Source: Candidatus Aegiribacteria sp. MLS_C (GTDB lineage: Bacteria > Fermentibacterota > Fermentibacteria > Fermentibacterales > JCC-6). From it: a stretch of 64,000 nucleotides of DNA. Shown here piece by piece: positions 8,709 to 17,341 of this stretch. The stretch is taken from NCBI GenBank assembly GCA_002030045.1, contig LQBI01000002.1, forward strand, positions 124,001 through 188,000, written 5' to 3'. The position numbers and the translations under genes are program-made. Position 1 is the stretch's first letter; every line of letters starts with the position of its first letter. The notes beneath the pieces were generated by a model. It was not told the DNA's origin. It was given only the letters and a program-made list of their open reading frames with translations, and searched no databases.

Positions 8709-9383
8709 CTAGCGGGTTCCTCCGAAGGTTCCGGAGCGGGGTACCTCGAGGACCCATCCGGGGTAGATGAGGTTGGGATCGCTAATTATGTTGCGGTTGG
8801 CCTCGTAGAGCTGAGGCCACATGCCTCTCTCACCGTAGACCCTGCTGTAGCCGGCTATCTTGCCGAGGTAGTCACCCTCGACGACTGTATAGCTGCTGAG
8901 CATGGGCAGCGGCACCCACAGATAGTGGCCCGCGTAGATGAGGTCGGGGTCGCTGATCGTCTCACGGTTGCGCTCGTAGATGAGGGGCCACTTGGACCCG
9001 TCATTGTAGTTGTAGTGGTAGGAGGCGATGAGCCACAGGCACTCGCCATCCTGGATGAGGTGCTGCACGCCGGCGCTGCGAAGCCTTTCGATCTCGGCTC
9101 TGAGGGCGTTGATCTCGCTCTGCAGCTCGGCTATGCGGGCCTCGAGTTCGTCAAGTGTATCACGCAAAGGAGTGACCTGAGGCATGAGCCCGTCTATACG
9201 GGCGTCGGCCTCGGCCTTCCTCCATTCCCAGTAGGCGATCTGAAGCTGGATGTTGTCGTCACCCATGGCCTCGATCTCGGACTGGGAGTACTCCGAAAGC
9301 TCCTCGGCTGTCCAGGTCTCGGCGAGACCCGTCGAAGCAAGGCCGAGGCAAAGCAACAGAGCTGATACCATTGTAAGCTTCAT
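8709..9383 (-). CDS. Secreted coiled-coil protein with two LysM domains
   Basis: A 224-residue exported protein. A Sec signal peptide (about 1-21, cleavage near GLA-ET) is followed by a coiled coil (about 65-105, heptads such as LEARIAELQSEINALRAEI) and two LysM-like domains. Each LysM carries a typical block: DGECLWLIAS...SDPDLIYAGHYLWVP and EGDYLGKIAG...SDPNLIYPGWVLEVP. LysM binds peptidoglycan or related glycans, so a periplasmic wall-associated role is likely. The small coiled-coil lipoprotein gene lies 18 bp upstream on the same strand, suggesting a joint envelope role. No catalytic domain is visible. Confidence 0.85.
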   Translation of the reverse strand: MKLTMVSALLLCLGLASTGLAETWTAEELSEYSQSEIEAMGDDNIQLQIAYWEWRKAEADARIDGLMPQVTPLRDTLDELEARIAELQSEINALRAEIERLRSAGVQHLIQDGECLWLIASYHYNYNDGSKWPLIYERNRETISDPDLIYAGHYLWVPLPMLSSYTVVEGDYLGKIAGYSRVYGERGMWPQLYEANRNIISDPNLIYPGWVLEVPRSGTFGGTR

Positions 9384-9401
9384 TGTTTTCCCCTTTCCTT
9401 G

Positions 9402-9674
9402 CTAACGGCTCGCGCCGCCAAGTGCATAGTATTCCTGCTGAAGCTCAGCAAGTTCGGCTTCAAGAGCTGCGACCTCCTCCTGGGCGGCTGCTATATCGCC
9501 CGGAAGGCTCGCCAGTTCAGCCTCAAGCGCATCGGCCTGCGCCTCCGCGGCGAGGGCTGCCGCGCGAGCATCATCCCTGGCACGGAGTTCTTCAGCGCTG
9601 GGACCGCATGCTGCCAACAGCAAAGACACGCTCAGGAGTCCAAGACAGAACCGCATCGTTCTCGTCTTGAGCAT
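9402..9674 (-). CDS. Small coiled-coil lipoprotein
   Basis: A 90-residue predicted lipoprotein. A basic N-terminus and hydrophobic stretch end in the lipobox LLAAC (Cys23). The mature part is alanine/glutamate-rich heptad sequence, predicted to be one long helix, reminiscent of Lpp/OmpA-linker type small lipoproteins though not clearly homologous. ATG 9674 has GGAGG eight bases upstream; longer in-frame starts lack one. It is followed by the LysM gene, so both probably come from the promoter at 9775-9802. Confidence 0.8.
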   Translation of the reverse strand: MLKTRTMRFCLGLLSVSLLLAACGPSAEELRARDDARAAALAAEAQADALEAELASLPGDIAAAQEEVAALEAELAELQQEYYALGGASR

Positions 9675-9774
9675 ACCTGGCACCTCCTCTCGATTTCGTT
9701 CGGTTAAGGTTATCACGAAAATACAGAAGCACAATTGCTATTAACATCCCCGTTCGGCTGGAAGCCAATATAGA

Positions 9775-9802
9775 ATCTTAACCAAATCGGCCTCCATGTC
9801 AA
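9775..9802 (-). promoter_or_regulatory. Sigma70-type promoter for the lipoprotein-LysM operon
   Basis: On the minus strand a perfect TTGACA (9797-9802) is separated by 16 bases from TAAGAT (9775-9780). It would give a leader of about 95 bases before the lipoprotein ATG at 9674. Seen by consensus match only. Confidence 0.5.
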
Positions 9803-9821
9803 GCAGAAATGAAACCCCGGT

Positions 9822-10190
9822 TCAGGCGGGACCCCCATGCTTCCGGGAGTAAGATAAGCAGACCGCAAGTCCTGCTGCAAGTCCTGCTGCGTCGGCAGCC
9901 AGGTCGAGGGGGGAGCAGTCCCGTCCGGGAATGAAACTCTGGTGTATTTCGTCGCTGAGCGCGTATAGCATCCCGATGGTGAACAGCACTGAGGGAAGGC
10001 GTCTGCCGCGGTACAGGTCCCTGTTGACGAACATCGCCACGATCAGGAGGAAATACTCGGCCATGTGGAGTACCTTGTCCTGGTGCGGAAACAGGGGAGG
10101 TACGACCATAAGTGAAGGCTGATGGCTTAGATAGAAGATACCGGCGGCCACCAGTAACGGAAAGGCGCGTTTCAGGAGTCGCCGGGTCAT
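9822..10190 (-). CDS. VanZ-like membrane protein
   Basis: A 122-residue protein with three to four hydrophobic segments and the VanZ-family pattern: SHQP near the N-terminus, KVLHMAEYFLL (a conserved His-rich helix), and SDEIHQSFIPGRDCSPLDLAAD. VanZ members are small membrane proteins; one confers teicoplanin resistance, most are uncharacterised. The ATG shares one base with the stop of the GGDEF-like gene (TAATG), so it is translated as the second gene of that unit. The match to this uncharacterised family is good but function is unknown. Confidence 0.75.
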   Translation of the reverse strand: MTRRLLKRAFPLLVAAGIFYLSHQPSLMVVPPLFPHQDKVLHMAEYFLLIVAMFVNRDLYRGRRLPSVLFTIGMLYALSDEIHQSFIPGRDCSPLDLAADAAGLAAGLAVCLSYSRKHGGPA

Positions 10191-12235
10191 TACTCTGAAG
10201 ACCTTTCCCGGCCGTGGGCCTCAAGCTTCCTTACAAGGCAGGAGCCTGCGGAAGCCGAGCGTGCCTGCACCATCGCCTCCTCCGCCTCCTGTGTCAGCAG
10301 GAGCACCTTCCTGTTGACATGGGTATACACGCCCCCGACCGATGCGGTGACCGTGACCGAGGTTTCGGGAGTGCTGAACTCGAATGAGAGGGAGTCGGCA
10401 GCTCTCTGGCACATCGCTTCCATGACGGCCTTTCCGGTGCGGGGAATGCAGGCGGCGAAACTGTCGGGACCGATCCTGGCAAGGAACACCTCGTCGGAGA
10501 AACAATTCCTGAACCGGACGGAGGCCGTCTTCAGCAGCCTGTCGCAGTGGTGGTAGCCGATCTCCCGGTTCATGGCCTCGAAACCGTCGATGTCCGCCAC
10601 CAGGACCCCAACGTACCATCCGAAGGTCTGAACCATCTTTGCCATGTGCTGGAGGTGTTGCGAGAGGAGGGTGATGCCGGGGAGACCTGTGAGGATGTCC
10701 CGGCCGGATATGTTCCTGAACCTGTTACGAAGACCCGCCAGCTCCTCTCTCAGAGAGAAGAGTCCCGCCACCGCCGTCAGGATGCTCTCGTGAAGCTGTG
10801 AGAAGGCCTCGTCGTCCTCATGCTCTACCGTTATCAGCGCGATGACGCTGTCCTGCCTCACGACGGGGACCCCCATGATGCTCCCGGTCCTCCCGGCGTG
10901 TTCATCCGAGGAGGAGAAACAGCCTACGCTGCGCTCTCCCTGGCTCAACCTGGACCGCCTGCACGGCACCCTGTTCCTGACTATCCACCCCGCAACCCCA
11001 TCACTGCTGCTGAAGACCCTTCCCTTCCTCCATCCGGCAAGAGGCCCCCTTGAGACCCGAATGCTGGTCCTTCCCTCCCCCGTGTCCACGTCCGCGAAGG
11101 ATACCGTGGATCCCGGAATAATCTCGGCCAATATACCGGCCATTCCGCTGACTGAGCTCTCCAGGCTCTCCTCACTGCAGGCCGCCACGAGCCTGGCGGT
11201 CCAGGAATACTGGTCCTCTTCCTCGGAGGACGACGAACCCCGTCCGTCCGAGAATAGTCTGGCGAACTCCATGAGGGAAGCCGAAGCCGATTCGGTCGGT
11301 ACCCGGCCGAAGAAGTCCTGCAGTACGAAGCCGTCCACATTTCCCTCCCGCTGGGAGGAAAAGGGACAGAGCATGACGCAGAAGGCCCCATCCTTCAAAG
11401 TGGAGGGCATCCTGTAGGGAGAGAGCTCTTCGATCTCCTCCCTGGAATCGGCACGGACGATCACAGTTTCCTCCCCGCCAAGCGCCAGTTTCGAGAGCCT
11501 GTGTTCCGGCGGTAGCATGAACCTGGCTATTACCGTCCGGTCGCCGGAGGCGCTCTCGGCCATCCTGAAGTATCCACCGGGATCCCGCAGGAAGAGACAG
11601 GTGGAATCGGCGCTCCCTGATGAATGGAACAGCTCGACAAGGAAAGTAATGGACCGCGGCGATGACGGAAGACCTCGATGGGGTTCCCTCCCGACTTTTT
11701 CGACTCTGCGTCCCGCGACGGCCTCCCCGGGGAACTCCTTCTCGGAAAGCCAGTCCGCGGTGAGCCCGAAGATGAATGGGACAAGAAGTGAACGCAGCGC
11801 AGGAAGAAGGAGGGGCAGTATCCTGGTGACAAAAGTTCCCTGTCCGCTCCAGATGGTGGAATTCAGAAGGGCCAGGGCCTGGGTGAAGCCTATGACCAGA
11901 CCCATTTCCGTCGCGGAGCCCTCGATCGATGGCAGTGATAGCCACATCAGGAACAGAAGCAGGGAAGGGTACAGGAAGCCGCCGAATCCGCCCGTGAGCT
12001 GAACGGAGAGGACCAGAAGGACACATATGCAGTAATTGATTGCCCTGGCCCAGCTTCCGGGCCGGTTCCTCTGAATAGCCACGGCCAGTGCTGCCGACAG
12101 CAGCAGCAGTCCCGGACCGAGGGTACTTCCCACGTAGCCCGGCGGGCCGGCCTCCGTATGAAGCAACCTGCCGGAGGCAAGTACGAGAAAAAGGGCCACG
12201 ATGGCGAAACTGCCGGCTGTCCTGAGTGTTCTCAA
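10190..12235 (-). CDS. Membrane sensor with degenerate GGDEF domain
   Basis: A 681-residue protein. Five to six hydrophobic helices fill about residues 8-165. A middle region (about 190-500) has GAF-like features, including a stretch with SSSDGVAGWIVRNRVP. The C-terminal domain (about 520-660) has the GGDEF fold landmarks (ILTGLPG, VLVADIDGFEAMN, ASVGG), but the signature loop is GPDSF (about 589-593) instead of GGDEF. Two signature positions are changed, so diguanylate cyclase activity is doubtful and a receptor or regulatory role is likelier. TTG 12235 is preferred over GTG 12286 because GGAG lies eight bases before it and translation then begins just ahead of the first membrane helix. Confidence 0.75.
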   Translation of the reverse strand: MRTLRTAGSFAIVALFLVLASGRLLHTEAGPPGYVGSTLGPGLLLLSAALAVAIQRNRPGSWARAINYCICVLLVLSVQLTGGFGGFLYPSLLLFLMWLSLPSIEGSATEMGLVIGFTQALALLNSTIWSGQGTFVTRILPLLLPALRSLLVPFIFGLTADWLSEKEFPGEAVAGRRVEKVGREPHRGLPSSPRSITFLVELFHSSGSADSTCLFLRDPGGYFRMAESASGDRTVIARFMLPPEHRLSKLALGGEETVIVRADSREEIEELSPYRMPSTLKDGAFCVMLCPFSSQREGNVDGFVLQDFFGRVPTESASASLMEFARLFSDGRGSSSSEEEDQYSWTARLVAACSEESLESSVSGMAGILAEIIPGSTVSFADVDTGEGRTSIRVSRGPLAGWRKGRVFSSSDGVAGWIVRNRVPCRRSRLSQGERSVGCFSSSDEHAGRTGSIMGVPVVRQDSVIALITVEHEDDEAFSQLHESILTAVAGLFSLREELAGLRNRFRNISGRDILTGLPGITLLSQHLQHMAKMVQTFGWYVGVLVADIDGFEAMNREIGYHHCDRLLKTASVRFRNCFSDEVFLARIGPDSFAACIPRTGKAVMEAMCQRAADSLSFEFSTPETSVTVTASVGGVYTHVNRKVLLLTQEAEEAMVQARSASAGSCLVRKLEAHGRERSSE

Positions 12236-12542
12236 ATGTACATCTCCAGTGATCGGACGGAAGCGCAGGGACGCTGAACATTCCACGGCGGAATATGTAA
12301 AAAGTGACGAACCGCGTCCCGTTGTCGGCGTCCTGAAGGCTGGGGGGTTGACGAATAGCAGGAAATTTCAGATTTTTAAGCTGCTCATCTGGAAACCGTC
12401 GAACTGTCCCCTATTACCGCTCGACCCAGAAGACCGGATAACCTGAAGCACGCATGACTATCGAAAAACTGACGGAGCCGGCCTCCCTGGTCGGACCTTC
12501 GATGCACACATTTCGCGGAACAACTCCAACCGAAGAGGACAA
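12236..12542. other. Intergenic region and leader of rho
   Basis: A roughly 300-base divergent region. A possible plus-strand promoter is TTGACG (12348-12353), 17 bases, GATTTT (12371-12376); the -10 is weak. Downstream is a leader of about 165 bases rich in C, A and U, with a short open frame (12454-12546) overlapping the rho start. Rho controls its own leader in E. coli, so attenuation here is plausible but only inferred. Confidence 0.4.
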
Positions 12543-12546
12543 ATGA
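12454..12546 (+). CDS. Possible 30-residue leader peptide upstream of rho
   Basis: An ATG-initiated frame ([11 protein letters not shown]...) whose TGA stop overlaps the rho ATG as ATGA. An in-frame TAA lies four codons upstream, so it cannot be longer. Its ribosome binding site is weak. The exact overlap matches the coupling style of this genome, which suggests translational coupling to rho, but a chance frame cannot be excluded. No similarity recognised. Confidence 0.3.
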   Translation: MTIEKLTEPASLVGPSMHTFRGTTPTEEDK

Positions 12547-13823
12547 GTCAGATACCGGAGCCCGGACTGTCACAGAACGATCTTGAGGAGATGACCCTTG
12601 TGGAACTCCAGGCGATCGCAAGGGAGAAGGGTCTCGGAAGGGTCACTGGAATAAGGAAGAAGGACCTGATAAGGAAACTCCTGGAGAAGAAGACGGAAAG
12701 CAACGGCCTGGAATTTTCAACGGGCGTGCTGGAAGTTCTTGCGGAAGGCTACGGCTTCCTCCGTTCCAACGAGGGCAGCTACCTTCCCAGTTCCGAGGAT
12801 ATCTATGTGTCCCCCTCTCAGATAAAGAGGTTCGGACTGAATACGGGTGATACGGTCTCCGGACAGGTCCGCAGGCCCAAGAACGGAGAGAAGTACTTTG
12901 CTCTCCTGAGGATCGAGAGCGTCAACGGCAGAAGCCTGGACGATCTCAGGGACAGGCCCTCCTTCGACAATCTGACTCCGTTCTATCCGGAGGAGAGGTT
13001 CATCCTCGAGACGGTCCCCGAGAACATGTCGGGGAGGATACTGGACCTGCTGGTCCCCCTCGGCAAGGGACAGAGGGCTCTCATAGTCTCCCCTCCGCGG
13101 GCCGGCAAGACCATGCTCCTTCAGAATATCGCCAACAGCATATCGGCCAACCATCCGGATACAAAGCTCCTCATCCTCCTGATAGACGAAAGGCCCGAAG
13201 AGGTCACGGACATGAGGAGGAACGTGAAGGGAGAGGTCATTGCCTCCACTTTCGACGAGGCCCCCAAGCGCCACATACAGATCGCGGACATAGTTCTCGA
13301 AAAGGCGAAGCGCCTTGTGGAGAGCGGGTACGACGTTGTGATTCTCCTTGATTCCATAACCAGGCTGGCAAGGGCCAACAACCAGGTCATGCCGCACTCT
13401 GGCAAGATCCTCTCGGGAGGTGTTGACTCGAACGCCCTTCAGAAGCCCAAGAGATTCTTCGGAGCCGCCAGGAACATAGTGGACGGAGGAAGCCTCACCA
13501 TAGTGGGCACCGCCCTGGTGGATACCGGAAGCAGGATGGACGAGGTTATATTCGAGGAGTTCAAGGGCACGGGCAACTCTGAGATAGTGCTTGATCGGCG
13601 TCTGGCGGACAGAAGGCTCTTTCCCGCCATAGACATCACCAAGTCGGGCACCCGCAAGGAGGAACTCCTGCTGGACGAGGAGAGCCTGAGCAGGATCTGG
13701 ATAATGAGGAAGATCCTGGTGGACATGAATCCTGTGGAAGCCATGGAGGTCCTCAAGAAGCAGCTTTCCAAGCACAAGTCGAACAAGAGGTTCCTGGATT
13801 CGATGAGCACCATGTCGGAGTAA
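12543..13823 (+). CDS. rho: Transcription termination factor Rho
   Basis: A 426-residue hexameric RNA helicase that terminates transcription. Order: N-terminal Rho-N helical domain (about 10-50, [13 protein letters not shown] and [12 protein letters not shown]), a cold-shock-like primary RNA-binding domain (about 58-125, GFLRS...[11 protein letters not shown]), then the RecA-type core. Walker A is [12 protein letters not shown], followed by [13 protein letters not shown], Walker [15 protein letters not shown], and the secondary-site loop. No large insertion is present between RNA-binding domain and core. ATG 12543 is preceded by GAGGA. It heads the rho-rpmE-DUF1385-prfA-prmC block. Confidence 0.97.
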   Translation: MSQIPEPGLSQNDLEEMTLVELQAIAREKGLGRVTGIRKKDLIRKLLEKKTESNGLEFSTGVLEVLAEGYGFLRSNEGSYLPSSEDIYVSPSQIKRFGLNTGDTVSGQVRRPKNGEKYFALLRIESVNGRSLDDLRDRPSFDNLTPFYPEERFILETVPENMSGRILDLLVPLGKGQRALIVSPPRAGKTMLLQNIANSISANHPDTKLLILLIDERPEEVTDMRRNVKGEVIASTFDEAPKRHIQIADIVLEKAKRLVESGYDVVILLDSITRLARANNQVMPHSGKILSGGVDSNALQKPKRFFGAARNIVDGGSLTIVGTALVDTGSRMDEVIFEEFKGTGNSEIVLDRRLADRRLFPAIDITKSGTRKEELLLDEESLSRIWIMRKILVDMNPVEAMEVLKKQLSKHKSNKRFLDSMSTMSE

Positions 13824-13875
13824 GCCGGCATTGTTTGCCGGCAGTTTCCGTCTGATCAATATGGAGGATAGAGAA

Positions 13876-14094
13876 TTGAAGAAGGACATCCACCCCGAAT
13901 ACACCGAGGTAACGTTCACCTGTACCTGCGGAAACAAGATCAAGACCCGTTCCACCGGCGGCGACAAAAGGTTCGACGTCTGTTCCAGCTGTCACCCCTT
14001 CTACACGGGGAAGCAGAAACTCGTTGATTCCGCTGGCAGGGTGGACAAGTACATCAAGAGGTACGGCAGGAGCCAGGAGAGCGGCGAAGAGTAG
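13876..14094 (+). CDS. rpmE: 50S ribosomal protein L31
   Basis: A 72-residue zinc-binding (C+ type) L31. It starts [14 protein letters not shown] and has the four zinc cysteines in CTCG and CSSC. TTG 13876 is preferred over ATG 13861 because GGAGG lies about eight bases before the TTG, the ATG has no binding site, and the family begins MKKDIHP. The C-terminal tail is slightly longer than in E. coli. It lies directly after rho, as in many bacteria, and is followed by a strong terminator. Confidence 0.95.
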   Translation: MKKDIHPEYTEVTFTCTCGNKIKTRSTGGDKRFDVCSSCHPFYTGKQKLVDSAGRVDKYIKRYGRSQESGEE

Positions 14095-14115
14095 TCGCTG
14101 CAATCCGATCGCGGC

Positions 14116-14145
14116 GGGGGGAGCGTTTACGCTCCCCCTACTTTA
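14116..14145 (+). terminator. Rho-independent terminator after rpmE
   Basis: A 9-bp G/C-rich stem (GGGGGAGCG pairing with CGCTCCCCC, loop TTTA) spans about 14117-14138 and is followed by TACTTTAT. It should end the rho-rpmE transcript, leaving DUF1385-prfA-prmC to read-through or a separate start. Confidence 0.8.
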
Positions 14146-14171
14146 TGGTACCGAATGACTGGAGATGAAAA

Positions 14172-15194
14172 ATGTCTTGCTCCGATGACACGGGAAAGAC
14201 CTGTCCGGATGAGGCCAAGACCGGTGGACAGGCGGTTATAGAAGGGGTGATGATGCGTTCACCCGTACAGACCGCCGTGGCCGTACGCACACCCGATGGC
14301 AGGATACTGGCGAGGAAACTCCGAATGTCACAGCTCACCGAAATGGGCGGGATCTGGAAACAACCTGTATTCCGTGGGGCGGCTACCCTGATCGATACCA
14401 TCAGGCTAGGCATGAAGGCCCTGAACTGGTCGGCCGGTATCGCCGAGGATAGCGGGGATGAGAACGGATCGGACACTTCCGGAAAAAAAGGGAAAGGCAA
14501 CTCCTCCGGCTTACTGTCGACCGTAACGGCCTTCGCACTTGCGATCCTTCTTTTCGCCTGGCTGCCCCTGCAGGCTGCAAAGTGGATACTGGACTCATCC
14601 GCCTCCGCCGAGGCCGGAAGGCAGTTCACCATACACCTTCTGGCCGGGGGATTCAGAATAGCCGCTTTCCTGCTCTACCTGGGAGGGATATCTCTGATGC
14701 CTGACGTGCGGAGACTGTTCACCTACCACGGTGCGGAACATCAGACCATACATGCCTGGGAGAAAGGACTGGAACCCCTGCCAGAGAGGGCGGTGGAGCA
14801 GAGCCCCCTGCACCAGAGGTGCGGTACGAGCTTCCTTCTTCTGGTAATGCTGGGTACCATCATCTTCTACGGGATCTTCGATTCTCTCGTGGTTCTCGTT
14901 ACCGGTTCCGACCCGAGCGCCCTGGTGAGAATAATCTACCACCTGCCACTGATACCTTTCGTGATGGGTATCAGCTACGAGTTCCTGAAACTGGCCGACA
15001 GGCACCTGGAAACATCCCCTGTCGCCCGTGCTGTTACCGCGCCTGGCCTGTTACTGCAGAAGATGACCACGAGGAAGGCGGGACTCCCGGAGGTGGAGGT
15101 CGCAATCGCCTCCCTCAAGGTTTCCCTGGGCAGGGATCCCGGGCCGGGAGTGGTGCTGGAGGAATGCCCGGAGAACGGGGGTGACCGTGCTTGA
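14172..15194 (+). CDS. DUF1385 family membrane protein (YqhQ-like)
   Basis: A 340-residue protein of the DUF1385 family. Conserved landmarks are [14 protein letters not shown] near the N-terminus, the [16 protein letters not shown] segment about residue 185, and [14 protein letters not shown]. Four to five hydrophobic segments are present (about 110-130, 155-178, 215-240, 250-275). An acidic, Ser/Gly-rich linker (about 95-115) separates the first conserved block from the first helix. Function is unknown; the conserved neighbourhood with rpmE and prfA is itself family-typical. Its TGA overlaps the prfA start. Confidence 0.88.
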   Translation: MSCSDDTGKTCPDEAKTGGQAVIEGVMMRSPVQTAVAVRTPDGRILARKLRMSQLTEMGGIWKQPVFRGAATLIDTIRLGMKALNWSAGIAEDSGDENGSDTSGKKGKGNSSGLLSTVTAFALAILLFAWLPLQAAKWILDSSASAEAGRQFTIHLLAGGFRIAAFLLYLGGISLMPDVRRLFTYHGAEHQTIHAWEKGLEPLPERAVEQSPLHQRCGTSFLLLVMLGTIIFYGIFDSLVVLVTGSDPSALVRIIYHLPLIPFVMGISYEFLKLADRHLETSPVARAVTAPGLLLQKMTTRKAGLPEVEVAIASLKVSLGRDPGPGVVLEECPENGGDRA

Positions 15195-16276
15195 ACCTTA
15201 GGAAGGACGACCTGAGGACGATGAAGCAGAGGGTAGAGGACATCGACCGCGAACTCTGCTCGCCCGAAACCCTCAAGAATCCATCGCTGATAAGGTCGCT
15301 CACGGAGGAGAGGGCTTCACTGTCAAGAATACTGGGAGCGGTGGAGGAATTGCGGGAGACGGAGGCGTCCCTGGAGGAGATGCGCATGTTCCAGGACGAC
15401 GAGGACCGGGAGCTGGCCGAGATGGCCGCTCAGGAGGTCCCCCAGCTCGAGGGCAGGATGGAGGCGCTGGAACACAGGCTGAAGATGCTGCTCATCCCTT
15501 CTGACCCCAATGACCGCAGGGACGTCATTGTGGAGATTCGGTCAGGCACCGGCGGGGAGGAGGCCGCCCTGTTCGCTGCGGACGTATACAGGATGTACAC
15601 GGGCTATGCCCAGAAGAAGGAATGGCGCCTCGAGGTCTTCAGCAGCAGTGAATCGGAGAGGGGGGGCTTCAAGGAGGTCACGTTCGCCCTCAGGGGAGAA
15701 GGCGTTTACAGCAGGATGAAATTCGAGGCCGGTGTGCACAGGGTGCAGCGCGTTCCCGAGACCGAGACCTCGGGCCGGATACACACTTCGGCGTGTACCG
15801 TGGCCATACTGCCGGAGGCGGAGGAGGTTGAGGTGGACATCAGCCCGGATGATCTCAGGGTGGATGTCTTCCGTTCCTCCGGCCCCGGAGGACAGAGCGT
15901 GAACACTACTGACTCCGCGGTCAGGATAACCCACATTCCGACGGGCCTGGTGGTTTCATGCCAGGACGAGAAGAGCCAGCACAAGAACAGGGCCAAGGCC
16001 ATGAGCGTTCTGAGGTCAAGACTGCTTGCCATAGCCCAGGAGGAGGAGCAGGCGAAGAGGGCTGAGGTCAGGAAGAGCATGGTGGGATCCGGAGACCGCA
16101 GCGCGAAGATAAGGACCTACAACTTTCCGCAGGGCAGGGTGACCGACCATCGCATCCACCTCACCCTCCACTCCCTCAGGGATATCCTGGGCGGCGACCT
16201 GGACCAGGTGATCGATCCCCTCATAGAAGCAGAACAGGAAAGGCTGCTGGCGGAGGTCTCCTCGGCCGGCGAGTGA
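15191..16276 (+). CDS. prfA: Peptide chain release factor 1
   Basis: A 361-residue class I release factor reading UAA and UAG. The anticodon-mimic tripeptide PxT is present as PET in [16 protein letters not shown], which identifies RF1 rather than RF2. The catalytic GGQ loop is [11 protein letters not shown]. The C-terminal domain ([15 protein letters not shown]) is complete. The start is TTG 15191, overlapping the DUF1385 stop as TTGA. The downstream partner prmC methylates the GGQ glutamine and overlaps it by 4 bp (GTGA). Confidence 0.97.
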   Translation: MNLRKDDLRTMKQRVEDIDRELCSPETLKNPSLIRSLTEERASLSRILGAVEELRETEASLEEMRMFQDDEDRELAEMAAQEVPQLEGRMEALEHRLKMLLIPSDPNDRRDVIVEIRSGTGGEEAALFAADVYRMYTGYAQKKEWRLEVFSSSESERGGFKEVTFALRGEGVYSRMKFEAGVHRVQRVPETETSGRIHTSACTVAILPEAEEVEVDISPDDLRVDVFRSSGPGGQSVNTTDSAVRITHIPTGLVVSCQDEKSQHKNRAKAMSVLRSRLLAIAQEEEQAKRAEVRKSMVGSGDRSAKIRTYNFPQGRVTDHRIHLTLHSLRDILGGDLDQVIDPLIEAEQERLLAEVSSAGE

Positions 16277-17127
16277 CACGCTTGACCCTCCGGCAGGCCA
16301 GGAGGCAGGCGGCGGATACGCTTTCTGCACTGGAGGATCCGCTGCTGGAGGCGGAACTCATGCTAAGGCATGTTACAGGCCTTCCCCGGCACCGGATGAT
16401 ACTGGAGCTTGACCGCAGGATGACTGCAGGTGAGGCGGAGGACTTCTTCTACCTGGTAGGACGAAGGGCGGAGAGGGAGCCGCTGCAGCACCTGACCGGC
16501 ACGGTGGACTTCATGGGCCGGGAGTTCAGGTCCGGCCCGGAAGCCCTGGTCCCCAGACCTGAAACCGAGATTCTCACCGGTATCTTCATGGGCCAGCTGA
16601 ACGAACCGAAGCTTCTGGCGGACGTGGGGACCGGATCCGGCGTGATGGCCGTCACACTTGCCCTGGAATACCCGAACGCAACCGTCATAGGTACCGATGC
16701 AAGCCGGGAGGCCCTGGAACTGGCCCGTACCAACAGGGACATCCACGGAACGAAGAACCTCCTGCTGGTGTGTGGCGACCTTCTTCGGCATTTCGCAGAT
16801 GGTCCATGTCTGGATGGAATAGTGGCCAACCTGCCGTATCTGCCCTCCTCCTGCATAGAAACCCTTCAGCCCGAGGTGCGCGACTGGGACCCCGGGATGG
16901 CGCTGGACGGTGGCCCGGACGGGCTGGACCTGGTAAGAAGCCTGCTGAAACAGGCTCCCCGTATCATGAGGGAAGGAGGGATCCTCGCCCTCGAGCTGGA
17001 CCCGTCACAGGTGACAGTCGTAAGCACGCTGATTGAAGCATCGTGCATTGGCTCCGCGAAGGTACACCGCGACCTCACCGGCTCCCCCCGCTTCATCACA
17101 ACCATAAAGGGGACGGAGGAAATTTAA
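16273..17127 (+). CDS. prmC: Release factor glutamine methyltransferase PrmC (HemK)
   Basis: A 284-residue methyltransferase that N5-methylates the GGQ glutamine of release factors. An N-terminal helical domain (about 1-70) is followed by a SAM-binding core with LVPRPETE, motif [16 protein letters not shown], and acidic D after ATVIGTD. The catalytic NPPY motif appears as NLPY ([10 protein letters not shown]): N, final P and Y are kept. The last residues (KGTEEI) and the stop codon are encoded by the left inverted repeat of the element at 17106-17265, so the original C-terminus was altered. Confidence 0.93.
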   Translation: MTRLTLRQARRQAADTLSALEDPLLEAELMLRHVTGLPRHRMILELDRRMTAGEAEDFFYLVGRRAEREPLQHLTGTVDFMGREFRSGPEALVPRPETEILTGIFMGQLNEPKLLADVGTGSGVMAVTLALEYPNATVIGTDASREALELARTNRDIHGTKNLLLVCGDLLRHFADGPCLDGIVANLPYLPSSCIETLQPEVRDWDPGMALDGGPDGLDLVRSLLKQAPRIMREGGILALELDPSQVTVVSTLIEASCIGSAKVHRDLTGSPRFITTIKGTEEI

Positions 17128-17265
17128 TCAGTTGGGGTGAATAATCAGTATATAGTTGTGAATTGCATTGAATAAAACCAAAGCGTCATTTAAGAATATT
17201 GAAGCAGTATTTACGAAATATCCAAATTATTCACAAATTCAGAATAAATTTCCTCCGTCCCCTTT
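17106..17265. mobile_element. MITE-like element with 21-bp perfect inverted ends
   Basis: Two perfect 21-bp inverted copies, 17106-17126 (AAAGGGGACGGAGG...) and 17245-17265, bound a 160-base segment whose interior is strongly AT-rich against the GC-rich flanks. A nested 9-bp inverted repeat (17137-17145 GTGAATAAT, 17226-17234) lets it fold into a long hairpin. It has no open reading frame. The features fit a non-autonomous miniature element moved by a transposase encoded elsewhere. The left end lies inside the prmC coding region and supplies its stop. No obvious target duplication was seen. Confidence 0.75.
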
Positions 17266-17341
17266 GGCATGCACTGGCTGTGGTAAGGGGGATGGTTCAT
17301 ATTACTCGTCCCGAATGAAATAACCCGCTTCGAGGAGCGCG

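Noticed and set aside
12717-13967. A 416-codon minus-strand frame opposite rho
   Set aside because: Antisense shadow of rho and rpmE, both of which are certain.
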